From NCBI GenBank assembly GCA_963729445.1, contig CAVSNU010000002.1, positions 682,001 through 746,000 of the forward strand: 64,000 nucleotides of DNA, read 5' to 3'. The notes under the pieces are model-generated. The model was given only the letters and a program-made list of their open reading frames with translations, had not been told where the DNA came from and did not search any database. The position numbers and the translations under genes were made by a program. How positions within the stretch are numbered: the first letter of the stretch is position 1; each line of letters opens with the position of its first letter. Shown here in pieces: positions 34,631 to 44,237 of the stretch. Source of the DNA: JACCZH01 sp963729445. Its GTDB lineage: Bacteria > Chloroflexota > Chloroflexia > Thermomicrobiales > CFX8.

Positions 34631-36151
34631 CTATGGAGCCCACTCCATGCCAGCATCCAGCGGGTAGATCGGCCGGCGCAGGCGCTGGAAGTTAAACCGC
34701 GACCAGTTCGGGCTGGACAACCCGGGGGCATCGACCTCGACGATCTCGCGCACGCGCGGCGTGAAGTCAGCCCGGTAATGCACCGAAGATTTGATGACCA
34801 CGATCTGGCGCTCAGCCGGATCGATGCCCACCGAACGCAGCGAGTTCGCGTCGTTCGCCGCTCGGCGGAAGGTGGTGCAGATGACCTCGATGCCGCCCCG
34901 GCCGCCGATCTCCAGTACCACGGTAGGCCCCATGTTCGACTCGCTGTTGGTGCCCATCGGTCCACCGTTGATGAAGAACCCGTCGGTGATCGTGCGCACA
35001 TAGGCTGTCGTCTGGACCGGCTCGCCGTGCAAATCATCCACCTTGCCGCCGATCGTGGCCTCGATGGTCGCCCCGACACCGGCAGCAACGGCCTGCTGCA
35101 CCGTCTCGGGATCAAACATGAGCGCGACGACCGCCGACCGCGCATTGTGGGCGATCAACGAGCGCAGGATCTCGGTCCCGTCGCAGGAGGTACCCGCACC
35201 CGGGTTGTCGGCCACATCGGCCAGCAAGACCGGCCCGGGGCTGTCCATCGCGTAGCACACCGCGTCGTCAATACCCATCGGCGTGGCCTGGAACCCCTCG
35301 CGGTGCTCCCACGCGAAGCGTGCCAGCTCATCGGCGCAGCGGTCGGCCAGGGCCTGGTCGCCGTCGGTCGCGACGTAGACGTTCATGCAGGTCTGAGGGA
35401 TGTCGGCGTACGGAAAGCCGGCGGCGATCGTGGCCGTCAGCACGCCCGGACGTGCTTCGATCTCGTGACACAGATCAAGCCACTCCGACATCGGCGCGCG
35501 GCCGGTAAACTGGGCGGTCAGATTTGCCAGGACGGGAATCTGCCGAAACGCCGACACCGGTTGGATCTCTTTCTTCGCCAGGCGCACCAGGAGCTCGGTC
35601 AGCTCGACGGCGCGGTCGTACATATCGACGTGCGGGTAGGTGTCGTAACCAACCAGCAGATCGGCAAGCCCGGCTGTCTCGTGTGAGGTGTTGGCGTGCA
35701 GGTCCAGCTCGGTGACGACCGGGACGTCCGGCCCGACGACTTCGCGCACCAGGCGCAGGTACTCCGCCTCACCGTCATCGATGCCTTCAATGACCATCGC
35801 GCCGTGCAAACCGAGCAGCACCCCGTCGAGCGGACCGGACTCCAGCGCCGCGCGCAGGTCATCCAGGGTGTCGCCCATCATCTGGTCCCAGGCTTCGCGG
35901 GTCACCGCGCCAGACGGCATCGCAAACGAATGGATGGTCGGCACGAGCTCGACCCCCAGCCGTTCGGCGGCGTCAATGAACCCGCCAATCACGGTACGCG
36001 TTCCCCGGGAACGGTCGATCAGGTCCTGTCCGCGGTCGTAGTGCATATCCTTGAACCGCTGCATCTCGGCCGGTATCGGCGAGAAGGTGTGTGTTTCGTG
36101 ATTGATTCCACCTGTAAAGAAGCGCAAGGTGTCTCCAACTCTCTCACTCAT
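34631..36151 (-). CDS. MlrC-family (M81) metallopeptidase
   Basis: A 506-residue MlrC/DUF1485 protein: FFTGGINHETHTFSP at the start, LLGLHGAM, ELDLHANTS and TYPHVDMYDR (metal-ligand His/Asp), with the C-terminal MlrC domain after about residue 300 (VLLADVADNPGAGTSCDGTEIL). MlrC cleaves the linearised products of microcystin, but most homologues act on other small peptides or amides. ATG 36151 begins the conserved sequence; the frame upstream to 36499 is not gene-like. Genes for oligopeptide uptake nearby fit a peptide role. Confidence 0.88.
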   Translation of the reverse strand: MSERVGDTLRFFTGGINHETHTFSPIPAEMQRFKDMHYDRGQDLIDRSRGTRTVIGGFIDAAERLGVELVPTIHSFAMPSGAVTREAWDQMMGDTLDDLRAALESGPLDGVLLGLHGAMVIEGIDDGEAEYLRLVREVVGPDVPVVTELDLHANTSHETAGLADLLVGYDTYPHVDMYDRAVELTELLVRLAKKEIQPVSAFRQIPVLANLTAQFTGRAPMSEWLDLCHEIEARPGVLTATIAAGFPYADIPQTCMNVYVATDGDQALADRCADELARFAWEHREGFQATPMGIDDAVCYAMDSPGPVLLADVADNPGAGTSCDGTEILRSLIAHNARSAVVALMFDPETVQQAVAAGVGATIEATIGGKVDDLHGEPVQTTAYVRTITDGFFINGGPMGTNSESNMGPTVVLEIGGRGGIEVICTTFRRAANDANSLRSVGIDPAERQIVVIKSSVHYRADFTPRVREIVEVDAPGLSSPNWSRFNFQRLRRPIYPLDAGMEWAP

Positions 36152-36264
36152 GCTGCCGGCGTTCAATGCACGGCATCGTAGCGGGAGATGGAGGAGGAGG
36201 CAAGACGAGCGCGGGCGCCTCTCGCTGAAGAGCCCGTCAGCACCGGCGGCACGGTTGCCCGGAG

Positions 36265-36837
36265 CTACTGTTGCTGCAGGGAGCGGATGTAATGCACCAG
36301 CGCCCAGATGTCGTCTCCGGGGATCAGGTTGCCGAAGGGCGGCATGTATTGCCCGAAACCGTGGACGACTACCGAGTAGATGTAGCCGTCGGGACCAGCG
36401 ACCAGTCGCTGTTGGGTGAGATCGGCCGGCGCAGGCGCGTCGGCGGCGGTGAAGTAGCCGGACATTACCCCGTTCCCTTGCGCCTGTGGGCCATGGCACA
36501 TGATGCAGTTCTGGACGTAGATCCCACGGCCCTGCTCGACCACCTCTTCCGACGCCGGCAGCGGATTCTCCACGCCAATCGCCTGTTGTTGGTCGTAGAG
36601 CGGGGCCCGGCCCTCGATCGGCACAATGCCTTCGGGAGCCTCAGGCCGGGGCGGCTCAAGCGTACGGTACGATTGCTGGTAGTGCATCTCCATGAAGAAG
36701 TCGAGCGGGTAGGTATTGCTGGACTCGCAGGCCACCGTGCCGCCGAACAGCACCACGAGACTCACGACGGTGACGAGCCGGTGCTGGCCCGCCCACCGGC
36801 ATGCCTTGCCGGCACGATGGCGTATCCAGCCGGTCAT
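36265..36837 (-). CDS. actE: Alternative complex III subunit ActE: mono-heme cytochrome c lipoprotein
   Basis: A 190-residue protein: N-terminal membrane segment with lipobox-like VACESS, then a cytochrome c domain with CIMCH (single heme) and distal Met in QYMPPFGN. In alternative complex III, ActE relays electrons from the multi-heme ActA to the terminal acceptor. It overlaps actD by 4 bases (ATGA) and is the last gene of the operon. Confidence 0.88.
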   Translation of the reverse strand: MTGWIRHRAGKACRWAGQHRLVTVVSLVVLFGGTVACESSNTYPLDFFMEMHYQQSYRTLEPPRPEAPEGIVPIEGRAPLYDQQQAIGVENPLPASEEVVEQGRGIYVQNCIMCHGPQAQGNGVMSGYFTAADAPAPADLTQQRLVAGPDGYIYSVVVHGFGQYMPPFGNLIPGDDIWALVHYIRSLQQQ

Positions 36838-37364
36838 CTTGCCTCTACCTCGGTATCACGGCGGATATCGACCGCGCCAAACCGTCGCATAATCTCGGCC
36901 GCTCGCTCCACCTTGTCCTCCGCGCCTCGTACCAGGACACCGATATAGCCGTCGGTAATGCGCGGGTCGTAGACCGTCGGGCCCATACGTGGCAAACGTG
37001 ACTCGAAGAGCACGCCGAGCACCGTGAAAATAATCGCCCCGAGCATCGTGCCCTCGTAGATGATGACCATCATCGGCGGTATCGAGAGGATGGGCTTGCC
37101 ACCGGTGACGAGCGGATAGGAGAGCTGGGTGCCGGCGGTGATCAAGACGCCCATGCTCAATCCGCTCAGCGCCCCGATCAACGGGAAGACAAACAGGCGA
37201 TGATGGCGCGGCTCCTCACCAAACGCACCTTCCGGAAACGGCGCGCTGGAGAGGATGTCGAAATCGTGCCCGCTGAAGTCCGCCTGCTTCAGCTCGCTCG
37301 TCGCGGATGCGGCGGTCTCGGGGTCGTCAAACAACCCGAGGACGGCCCGATCTGCGGTTACCAT
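36834..37364 (-). CDS. actD: Alternative complex III subunit ActD (DUF3341)
   Basis: A 176-residue protein with a soluble ferredoxin-like start (VLGLFDDPETAASATSEL), two membrane segments (about 60-80 and 100-120) and a soluble tail: the ActD architecture. It is a structural subunit of the quinol-oxidising complex. ATG 37364 follows GAGGAGTAGGT. Confidence 0.9.
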   Translation of the reverse strand: MVTADRAVLGLFDDPETAASATSELKQADFSGHDFDILSSAPFPEGAFGEEPRHHRLFVFPLIGALSGLSMGVLITAGTQLSYPLVTGGKPILSIPPMMVIIYEGTMLGAIIFTVLGVLFESRLPRMGPTVYDPRITDGYIGVLVRGAEDKVERAAEIMRRFGAVDIRRDTEVEAR

Positions 37365-37391
37365 ACCTACTCCTCTCCGGACATCGGCCTA

Positions 37392-38765
37392 TCACTCCTC
37401 ACGAATGATCGCGGGGACGCGCACCTGGCCAACTTGCACCTCTTCCGCAAGCAGTTGCCCCTCCTTCTCTTCCCAGAGGATGATCGGCGGGAAGAACTTG
37501 CTGAACAGCAGCAAGAGAAAGACGACGATGCCGAAGGATCCGGCGACGAGGCCGGTCTCGATGATCGTCGGCCGGTACCACGTCCAGTTGAAGGTGAGCT
37601 CGTACTTGCGCTCCAGGCCGGGCACGATCAGCCAGAAGCGCTCGGACCACATGGCGATGTTGACCAGGATCGACGACCAGAACATCAGGGTGATGTTGCG
37701 CCGGTTGCTGCGCTTGAGCCAGAGCCCGACCGGGACGATGTACCCCAGGACCACGATGATGATGCTCAGCAGGTTGAACGGCCACTCGAAGAGGCGCCGC
37801 TCCATCGCGGCCAGCTCGCGGGTCTCTTGCGGCACGATCGCGAAGAAAAAGTCGAGGATGAAGAAGTAGAGCCAGACCGTCGCGATCACGATCAGTAAGC
37901 GGCCGATCGCGTCGAAATGCTCCGGCCGGATATAGCGCTCCCACTTGAACATCCAGCGCATGGCCGCCATGAGCGTGATGACGGCCGAGACGCCCGAGTG
38001 GACGGCCCCGATGACGAAGTATGGCGCGAACACCGTTGCATGCCAGACCGGGACGATCGACACGGCAAAGTCCCAGGAGACGATGCTGTGCACCGACACG
38101 AACACCGGCAAGATGAGCGCCGAGATGAGAATGCCCGACGTCGCCTGGAGCTTCCACTGGCGCGCGTTGCCCTGCCAGCCGAGCGCCAGGATCGCGTAAA
38201 TCCGGCGCCGCAAGCCGGTCGAGTGGTCGCGGGCGACCGCCAGGTCGGGAATGAGCGCGGTATAGACGAAGAGCGCGCTGCCGGTGAGGTACGTGAAGAT
38301 CGCGCTCGGGTCCCAGATCAGCGGCGAGCGGACGTTCGGCCAGACGTTGCGGGGGAAGTCGTAGGGAAAGACCCAGTACATCGCCCGCCAGGGCCGGCCG
38401 GTATGAATCAGCGGGAAGAGTGCCGCCGTCGACAGCGAGAAGACCGTCATCACCTCGGCGGCGCGAACGACGGGCCGGCGCCACTCGGCCTGGGTCAACC
38501 TGAGAATCGAAGAGATCATCGTCCCCGCGTGGCTGATCCCGACCCAGAACACGAAGTTCGTGATGAGGAAGCCCCACATCACGGGCCGATTAAGGCCCAG
38601 GGTGCCGACACCCCAGTAGACGAGCCAGCTGAGGGAGGCCAGCCACCAGGCGACCAGGGCCCCAAGGACAATCACCCCCACCCAGAACCGCAGCGGGGTC
38701 TGGGTGACCGAGCGCATCAGGTCCTCGTTGATCTCCCGATCGGTGAGCCGTACACGTTCCTGCAT
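37392..38765 (-). CDS. actC: Alternative complex III subunit ActC (NrfD-like, quinol-oxidising)
   Basis: A 457-residue membrane protein with about ten segments. The ActC-type elements are clear: VFWVGISHAGTMISSILRL, HTGRPWRAMYWVFPY, WPNVRSPLIWD and SGVSAVITLMAAMRW. It forms the quinol site and the putative proton path. ATG 38765 has GGAGAGG upstream. It lies next to a second NrfD-like gene. Confidence 0.9.
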   Translation of the reverse strand: MQERVRLTDREINEDLMRSVTQTPLRFWVGVIVLGALVAWWLASLSWLVYWGVGTLGLNRPVMWGFLITNFVFWVGISHAGTMISSILRLTQAEWRRPVVRAAEVMTVFSLSTAALFPLIHTGRPWRAMYWVFPYDFPRNVWPNVRSPLIWDPSAIFTYLTGSALFVYTALIPDLAVARDHSTGLRRRIYAILALGWQGNARQWKLQATSGILISALILPVFVSVHSIVSWDFAVSIVPVWHATVFAPYFVIGAVHSGVSAVITLMAAMRWMFKWERYIRPEHFDAIGRLLIVIATVWLYFFILDFFFAIVPQETRELAAMERRLFEWPFNLLSIIIVVLGYIVPVGLWLKRSNRRNITLMFWSSILVNIAMWSERFWLIVPGLERKYELTFNWTWYRPTIIETGLVAGSFGIVVFLLLLFSKFFPPIILWEEKEGQLLAEEVQVGQVRVPAIIREE

Positions 38766-38811
38766 CAGCCTCTCCGGGTTCTACGCTATGCGTCCCGAGC
38801 CGCGTGTGGTT

Positions 38812-40191
38812 CTAGTCGGGCTTCGCGATCACCGTGACTTCGGTGTTGAGATAACGCTTGCGCACCCTCAGCGGCAGGCCCCCACCGAGCTCCCAGATAC
38901 TCGGCAACGGCACGACCCGCAGCGCCAGGATCACCAGCAACGCAGCCGCCCCAATCGCACCCAGCACGATCAATACGTCAAGAACATCCGGGACCAGCAT
39001 TCCGGGCAGCGTCTCCAGCTCGTGAGCCGTCGGATCCTCGATCGAATATGCCGCGCCGAAGATGCGTACCCGGTCGAGCAAGGTCCCTATCAGGACCAGG
39101 CAAGCCACGATCGTGGGGCCGATGATCGTCTTGCGTACCGGATTCCACATCAGAATGAACAGCGGCGCGGCGAAGTTGAACACAAAGGTGAGCAAGAACG
39201 GGATGAAGTAGACGTCGAACATCACCAGCTCGAGCACGTTCATCTCGGCCGGCAGGCGGCCATACCAGAAGATCATGAACTCAGAAACCCAGAGGTAGAA
39301 CCAGAGGAGTGCGACCGTCAGCTGTAGCTTGCTGATCGACCAGAAGTGGTCATGAGTCAAGTAATCGGCCATGCCACCCCAGCGATGCAGGGCGAACATC
39401 AAGAGCACGACCACGGCCAGGCCCGTCTCGAGCGAGCTGATCACGGCAAAGGCGGGCAGGACGGCGCTGATCCAGCCAGGTACCAGGGTCATGGCGTAGT
39501 CGGAATAGAGGAGCGACACAGTCCAGACGTAGAGAATGACGTACAACGCGCCGATCAGGCTGATACCGGAATGGAGCACGCGCCACTGCTTCAGGGTGCC
39601 CCGCCACCCGTTCGCCAAGCGCCGGTACCACTCACCACGCTTCTTGTCAGCGCTCAGCCGGTCACGGGCAACCGCGAAGTCCGGCATCGCTGAGAGGTAG
39701 AGGAATGCGTAGCCGGTGACGACCAGCAACACGAGGAGAACCGCGTCGAAGACGTGCGGGGCTCCCCACGGCCAGATCGTCCATATCGTGCGCCGCTCCT
39801 CGCTCGACGGGACGACGAGCAGCATCGGGATGAACAGAATCGGCAGAATGATGCCGGCCGCCAGTGGGATCTCGGCCACCCGGGAGATTGGCCGGCGCCA
39901 GTCGCTGCGGGCGAGCCGCAGCACGACGGCCAACACCGGAGCCGCCATGACGCTCGACAACACGTAGCCGAAGGCGACCGCGGTGTATCCCCAGGGGGCC
40001 AGCTCATCGAAACCGCTCGTCGCTGCTCTGGTGATCAGCGCCGACAGCCCCATCGCAGCCAGGATCGCAAGCACGATCTCGACCACCGACAGCCGCTTTC
40101 GGACTGAGAGCAGGTTGCGGGTACTGTCGACGATCACCTGCTGAATTCCAGCGCGCAGAGGCGCTGCCCGTTCACCGACGTGGTCAGCCAT
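38812..40191 (-). CDS. Second NrfD-like membrane subunit of the act operon
   Basis: A 459-residue protein with about ten membrane segments, clearly related to ActC in outline (RLARSDWRRPISRVAEIPL, AMPDFAVARDR, SSLETGLAVVVLLMFALHRW) but lacking the strongest ActC motifs. In other alternative complex III operons the second NrfD subunit, ActF, is the last gene, after actE; here nothing follows actE and this gene sits directly between the iron-sulfur gene and actC. It probably takes the ActF place. ATG 40191 has GAGGGTGAG upstream; GTG 40197 is possible. Confidence 0.8.
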   Translation of the reverse strand: MADHVGERAAPLRAGIQQVIVDSTRNLLSVRKRLSVVEIVLAILAAMGLSALITRAATSGFDELAPWGYTAVAFGYVLSSVMAAPVLAVVLRLARSDWRRPISRVAEIPLAAGIILPILFIPMLLVVPSSEERRTIWTIWPWGAPHVFDAVLLVLLVVTGYAFLYLSAMPDFAVARDRLSADKKRGEWYRRLANGWRGTLKQWRVLHSGISLIGALYVILYVWTVSLLYSDYAMTLVPGWISAVLPAFAVISSLETGLAVVVLLMFALHRWGGMADYLTHDHFWSISKLQLTVALLWFYLWVSEFMIFWYGRLPAEMNVLELVMFDVYFIPFLLTFVFNFAAPLFILMWNPVRKTIIGPTIVACLVLIGTLLDRVRIFGAAYSIEDPTAHELETLPGMLVPDVLDVLIVLGAIGAAALLVILALRVVPLPSIWELGGGLPLRVRKRYLNTEVTVIAKPD

Positions 40192-40262
40192 CGTCACTCA
40201 CCCTCGCCAGCCACCGAATTCGGCAGGAGCCCACATGACCCCCTCTTTTGGCGCACACGACA

Positions 40263-41009
40263 CTACAAACCAACGTCGGAATCCTCCTCCTCCTCTACGG
40301 GTGCTCCCTCTTCGACACGCTTGAGGTAGATCACGGCCGGATCGGTACCGAGCTCGCCGAGCACCCGGTAGCGCCGCCGGCTTTCGGCCAGTCGCGACAC
40401 TTCGCTGTCGGGGTTGTTGAGATCGCCGAAGACCAACGCGTTGCTCGGGCAGGCCTGCGCACACGCCGGCTGGATGTCACCATCCTCCAACGCCTGGCCG
40501 TCACGGGCCGCCTCTCGGGTGACGCGGCGGATGCGCTGGACACAGAAGGTGCACTTCTCCATCACCCCGCGACTACGGACAGTGACGTCCGGATTGAGCT
40601 GGTTCTCCAGGCTGTCCGGCCACTTCGGTTCCCAGAAGTTGAAATAGCGCACGTTCCAGGGGCAGTTGTTGCCACAGTAGCGCGTGCCAATGCAGCGGTT
40701 GTAGATCTGGGAGTTGAGCCCGTCAAAGGTATGGAAGGTCGCGTAGACCGGGCAGACCGGCTCGCATGGCGCATTCGTGCAGTGTTGGCAGAGCATCGGG
40801 ATATGGCGCGCCTTGACGTTCGGGTACTCACCCTCCCAGTAGCGCTCGATCCGGATCCACTGGATGGCGCGACGCTCGAGGTACGCGCTCTCCTCGTTGA
40901 TCGGGATGTTGTTCTCGGCCTGGCAGGCCACGACACAGGCTCCGCACCCGGTACACGCGTCGAGGTCAATGACCATGCCCCAGCGTGGATTCGTCTGCTC
41001 CTGGTCCAT
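40263..41009 (-). CDS. actB: Iron-sulfur subunit of alternative complex III (separate ActB C-terminal part)
   Basis: A 248-residue ferredoxin-type protein with four cluster motifs: CTGCGACVVACQ, CQHCTNAPCEPVCP, CIGTRYCGNNCPW and CTFCVQ...CAQACP. The RCIGTRYCGNNCPW element is characteristic of ActB. In many organisms this domain is fused to the molybdopterin-like domain; here the two are separate genes. ATG 41009 follows GGAAGGGGC; TTG 41051 overlaps the upstream stop and is less likely. It passes electrons between the quinol site and ActA. Confidence 0.9.
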   Translation of the reverse strand: MDQEQTNPRWGMVIDLDACTGCGACVVACQAENNIPINEESAYLERRAIQWIRIERYWEGEYPNVKARHIPMLCQHCTNAPCEPVCPVYATFHTFDGLNSQIYNRCIGTRYCGNNCPWNVRYFNFWEPKWPDSLENQLNPDVTVRSRGVMEKCTFCVQRIRRVTREAARDGQALEDGDIQPACAQACPSNALVFGDLNNPDSEVSRLAESRRRYRVLGELGTDPAVIYLKRVEEGAPVEEEEDSDVGL

Positions 41010-41047
41010 TTCTGCCCCTTCCTGAAACGATGCGCGTGACGGGGGCG

Positions 41048-43315
41048 TCAATCTTCATCAACGGGTGTCAGCCGGATGACCCGGTAGTCCTCCGGCGTCT
41101 CCGGCACGTGCTGCCCCTCGAACACCGGGATACGCCGCGTCCGGCCGGTCGGCTCCAGCCGGACCCGCGTGGCGGCCCACGCCAGGGAACCCGCGCCAGC
41201 GTCGATCTCCACTGGCGCCAGATCGAGCGGGTTGATCCCCCTGCCCTCGGCATAGCGGCCATAGAAGCGGTGGCCCTGACCCATGGGCACGGCGATGACA
41301 TCCGGCGGAGCGGCCGGGTTCACGTAGACGGGTACCTCGGCGCTGCCCTGTGGCGTTACAAGCCGGACGATATCGTCGGTCTCGAGGTCCATCTCGCGCG
41401 CCAGGCCGGGATTGATCTCAACCCAGGTCGACCAGGTTGCCGTGGTGATCGGGTCGGGAAGCGCCTGGAGCCAGGGCAGATTCGCGTACTCCCCGGCTCG
41501 TAGTGCCGGCGACTGGAACGGGTAGAGAGAGAACGGATACTCGTCTTCCGCGCCGGAGAACTCTGGCTCGACCACTTCTGCGGACACCGGCTCGGCTGGC
41601 TGGGCGTCCGGCGGCTCGGCAGCCTCGTTCATCCAGACACCAGTCTGCAGCAGCTCGACCCAGAACCCCTCGGGATCGGTGGCTGCGATGTTGCCCTGGC
41701 CCGCCTCGCGCAAGCGCTCCGCGTCTTCGCGCACGACGTCCTGGAAGGTCGTCCAGGGCAATGCCTCGAGGACGTCACCGCCCAGCTCCTCGGCGACGCT
41801 CAACAGAACATCACCGAAGGCGCGCGTCTCGTAGAACGGCAGGACGACCGGCTGCTGGAAGCCAACCGTCGGGAACCCTGGCGCGGGCATCGGGACGACG
41901 CTCCCCCAGCTCTCAAGGGCAGTGTTGTCCGGCAGCACCAGGTCAGCGAACGCCGTCGTCTCGTCGAGGTAGCGCGAGAAACTGATAATGGCCGGGATGT
42001 TGGCCAGCGCGCCAGCGACGTCCACCGCGTCCGGCAAGCCGTAGACGGGATTCGCTTCGTGCAGCAGGAGCAGGCTCACCGGCGCCGGGTCGCCGCTGCG
42101 CATGCGCTGGAGCACATCGTTCCAGGCGGTAAACGAGAGCGGAACGTCCGGTTGCAGATCGGCCAATGCGTCCGGCCAATCGGCGTTCAGGCGCACGCCA
42201 CCCTCGGCGTTCACGTTATCGGCGAGCAGATTCAGCGCGTAGATCTCGGTCAAGTTGAAGAGCCCATTGGACTGCGCCGCGGCAGTACCGCCACCGAACG
42301 CGATGCTTGGCCCCTCGGTCGCGAACCGGCGCGCGATGTCGCGGATTATGTCAGGCGAGACGCCGGATGCAGCGGCGGCATCTTCGACTGCGGGGAGCTG
42401 CGCAGGCCCACCGCCACGGGCGTAGGCATTCATGGCCGAATCAGAAGCCAGCCCGTCGTCGATGATCGCCCTGGCGATCCCCTGCGCGAGTATGCCCTCG
42501 GTCCCCGGCTGTACAGGAATCCAACGATCGGCGGTCGCGGCTGTGCCCGACAGTCGCGGCTCGACGTGGTACAGGACGCCGCGAACTTCGGGGCGGCCCT
42601 GGCGGAACGCGCCGAACTTGCGGGCGAGCTGCACCGGAGAGATCCAGGTATGCAGGAAGTCGGCCCCGAAGGTCAGCGCGAAGCGCGCGTTCTCCAAATC
42701 AAATGTCGGAACCTGCGTCGCGCCGAAGACCCGGCGCACGGCTTCACGCAGCACCGACTGATCGAGCGTCTCGAAGCTCTGTCGCTGGCCATCCTGACCC
42801 GTCATGAACAGGTCGGCGACCCGGCGCAGCGAGCCACTCAGCGGTTCCGTGACCATCAGCATCTCGTTTGTCCGCCCAGCGTCGCGTAGCTCAGTAATAC
42901 GCGTCACGAGCTCGTCGAGCGCCTCGTCCCAGCTGATCGCGCTGAACGCGCCGCTGCCACGCTCCCCGGTGCGGCGCAGTGGTGTCTGGATGCGGTCAGG
43001 GTGGTAGAGATCCTGCAACATGGCCTGGCCACGCGGGCAGATGGCGCCCTGGTTGATTGGGTGATTCGGGTTGCCCTCAATCTTCTTGGCACGTCCCTCG
43101 AAGACACGCACGATCACTCCGCAACCCGCCGGACAGCCGTTGCAGACCGAGGCGTACCAGGCATCCGTGCCGAACAAGGCGTCCTCTGGAATATTGCGCG
43201 GGCTCTGGAGGCGAAACTCGCGCTCCGGCACCCCGTCGCCGATCGAGCACGCCTGGAACAGGACGGCCCCGATCGCGGACGACGCTGTGAGCTTGAGAAA
43301 GTCCCGCCGGCGCAT
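41048..43315 (-). CDS. actB: Molybdopterin-oxidoreductase-like subunit of alternative complex III (separate ActB N-terminal part)
   Basis: A 755-residue protein with a twin-arginine signal (RRRDFLKLTASS) and the fold of the molybdopterin oxidoreductase family. Unlike well-studied ActB proteins, where this domain is said to bind no cluster, it keeps an N-terminal four-Cys motif, CNGCPAGC...ICPRGQ (about C58, C61, C65, C93). Whether it binds a 4Fe-4S cluster or a molybdenum cofactor cannot be told here. ATG 43315 has GGAGAGG just upstream; TTG 43339 is less likely. It sits between the pentaheme gene and the iron-sulfur gene. Confidence 0.88.
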   Translation of the reverse strand: MRRRDFLKLTASSAIGAVLFQACSIGDGVPEREFRLQSPRNIPEDALFGTDAWYASVCNGCPAGCGVIVRVFEGRAKKIEGNPNHPINQGAICPRGQAMLQDLYHPDRIQTPLRRTGERGSGAFSAISWDEALDELVTRITELRDAGRTNEMLMVTEPLSGSLRRVADLFMTGQDGQRQSFETLDQSVLREAVRRVFGATQVPTFDLENARFALTFGADFLHTWISPVQLARKFGAFRQGRPEVRGVLYHVEPRLSGTAATADRWIPVQPGTEGILAQGIARAIIDDGLASDSAMNAYARGGGPAQLPAVEDAAAASGVSPDIIRDIARRFATEGPSIAFGGGTAAAQSNGLFNLTEIYALNLLADNVNAEGGVRLNADWPDALADLQPDVPLSFTAWNDVLQRMRSGDPAPVSLLLLHEANPVYGLPDAVDVAGALANIPAIISFSRYLDETTAFADLVLPDNTALESWGSVVPMPAPGFPTVGFQQPVVLPFYETRAFGDVLLSVAEELGGDVLEALPWTTFQDVVREDAERLREAGQGNIAATDPEGFWVELLQTGVWMNEAAEPPDAQPAEPVSAEVVEPEFSGAEDEYPFSLYPFQSPALRAGEYANLPWLQALPDPITTATWSTWVEINPGLAREMDLETDDIVRLVTPQGSAEVPVYVNPAAPPDVIAVPMGQGHRFYGRYAEGRGINPLDLAPVEIDAGAGSLAWAATRVRLEPTGRTRRIPVFEGQHVPETPEDYRVIRLTPVDED

Positions 43316-43342
43316 AACCTCTCCAGTCAGCCAGCTCAAAGC

Positions 43343-43894
43343 CTAGTAGTGGCAGGTCGTACAGTCAGTCGGCGCGTTGTTCTCCTGATGGCAGGCGACG
43401 CAGTCGTCCATCCGCAGGTCGCGTACCTGCCGAACGCGCTCCATCTCCTGCACTGCGCCGTGGCAGGTCGAGCAGTCGAAACCTGCCCGGATGTGTGCTT
43501 CGTGGACGAACTGGACGTGGTCGGGGACCTGGTGGACCCGGACCCAATCGATAGTCTCGCCGTCGTCCCAGGCGGCAAGCAGCTTTTGAACCTCCTCCCG
43601 TTCCCTTCCGGCTACCTGATGGCAGAACATGCACTGCTGGAGCGCCGGGAGACCGGCGGCAGCTTCAGTGTGCGCCGTGCGATGACAGAACGTGCAGTCG
43701 GGAATCAGTGCAGAGTGCAGCGTGTGTGGGAAGTCGATCGGCTGCCTTGGGGCGGCCTGACTCGTTGGATTCAGCACCGTCTGCCGCACGATGTACAGGC
43801 CGACACAGCCAACGACGATGACCAGCAATGGCCAGGAGAGCATGAAGTATGGAAACCAGGCTGGTAACCGTCGCCTCTGAAACGGTCGCATCAT
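43343..43894 (-). CDS. actA: Alternative complex III subunit ActA: membrane-anchored pentaheme cytochrome c
   Basis: A 183-residue protein with one N-terminal membrane anchor (about 20-40) and five CxxCH motifs (CTFCH, CMFCH, CSTCH, CVACH, CTTCH). Extra His residues (FPHTLHS, FVHEAHI) are suitable sixth ligands. This is the ActA subunit. ATG 43894 follows GGGAAGGC; ATG 43909 is possible. Confidence 0.9.
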   Translation of the reverse strand: MMRPFQRRRLPAWFPYFMLSWPLLVIVVGCVGLYIVRQTVLNPTSQAAPRQPIDFPHTLHSALIPDCTFCHRTAHTEAAAGLPALQQCMFCHQVAGREREEVQKLLAAWDDGETIDWVRVHQVPDHVQFVHEAHIRAGFDCSTCHGAVQEMERVRQVRDLRMDDCVACHQENNAPTDCTTCHY

Positions 43895-43946
43895 CTGCCT
43901 TCCCGTCAATCAGTCAAGGAGCAGCCCAGGAAGGGTGCGCATCCGG

Positions 43947-44237
43947 CTAGATCCAGACGCGCCCCCAGATGTCGTAGATAACGCTCGCATGGTTGGCCAG
44001 CATGATCGCAGCGAACACCGCGCCGACTAGCGCCAGCACGGCGATGCCCAGGAAGACCCAGCGCACCCGCAGCGCCCCCTCGGGGAGCTCCCCGGCCGTG
44101 GCAGCGGAGGGCACGATTGCCAGCCCGGCGAGGAGCGAGCCGGCGCACAGGATCACGAACCCCACGGTCACGAAGAGCCAGAACACTGCTGTGCGAATGT
44201 CTTCCCATTGGGCGGCTAAAGGCTGCTCTGGCTGCAT
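43947..44237 (-). CDS. Small two-segment membrane protein, first gene of the act operon
   Basis: A 96-residue protein with two hydrophobic helices (about 17-42 and 60-82) and a short C-terminus. ATG 44237 follows GGAGAAAAGCG. It leads the operon by 37-50 bases and probably is an accessory or small structural subunit; I do not recognise a family. Confidence 0.65.
   Translation of the reverse strand: MQPEQPLAAQWEDIRTAVFWLFVTVGFVILCAGSLLAGLAIVPSAATAGELPEGALRVRWVFLGIAVLALVGAVFAAIMLANHASVIYDIWGRVWI

Noticed and set aside
37399..38577. 392-codon alternate frame within actC
   Set aside because: Arg/His/Pro/Ala-rich shadow of the NrfD-like gene, lacking membrane segments or motifs.
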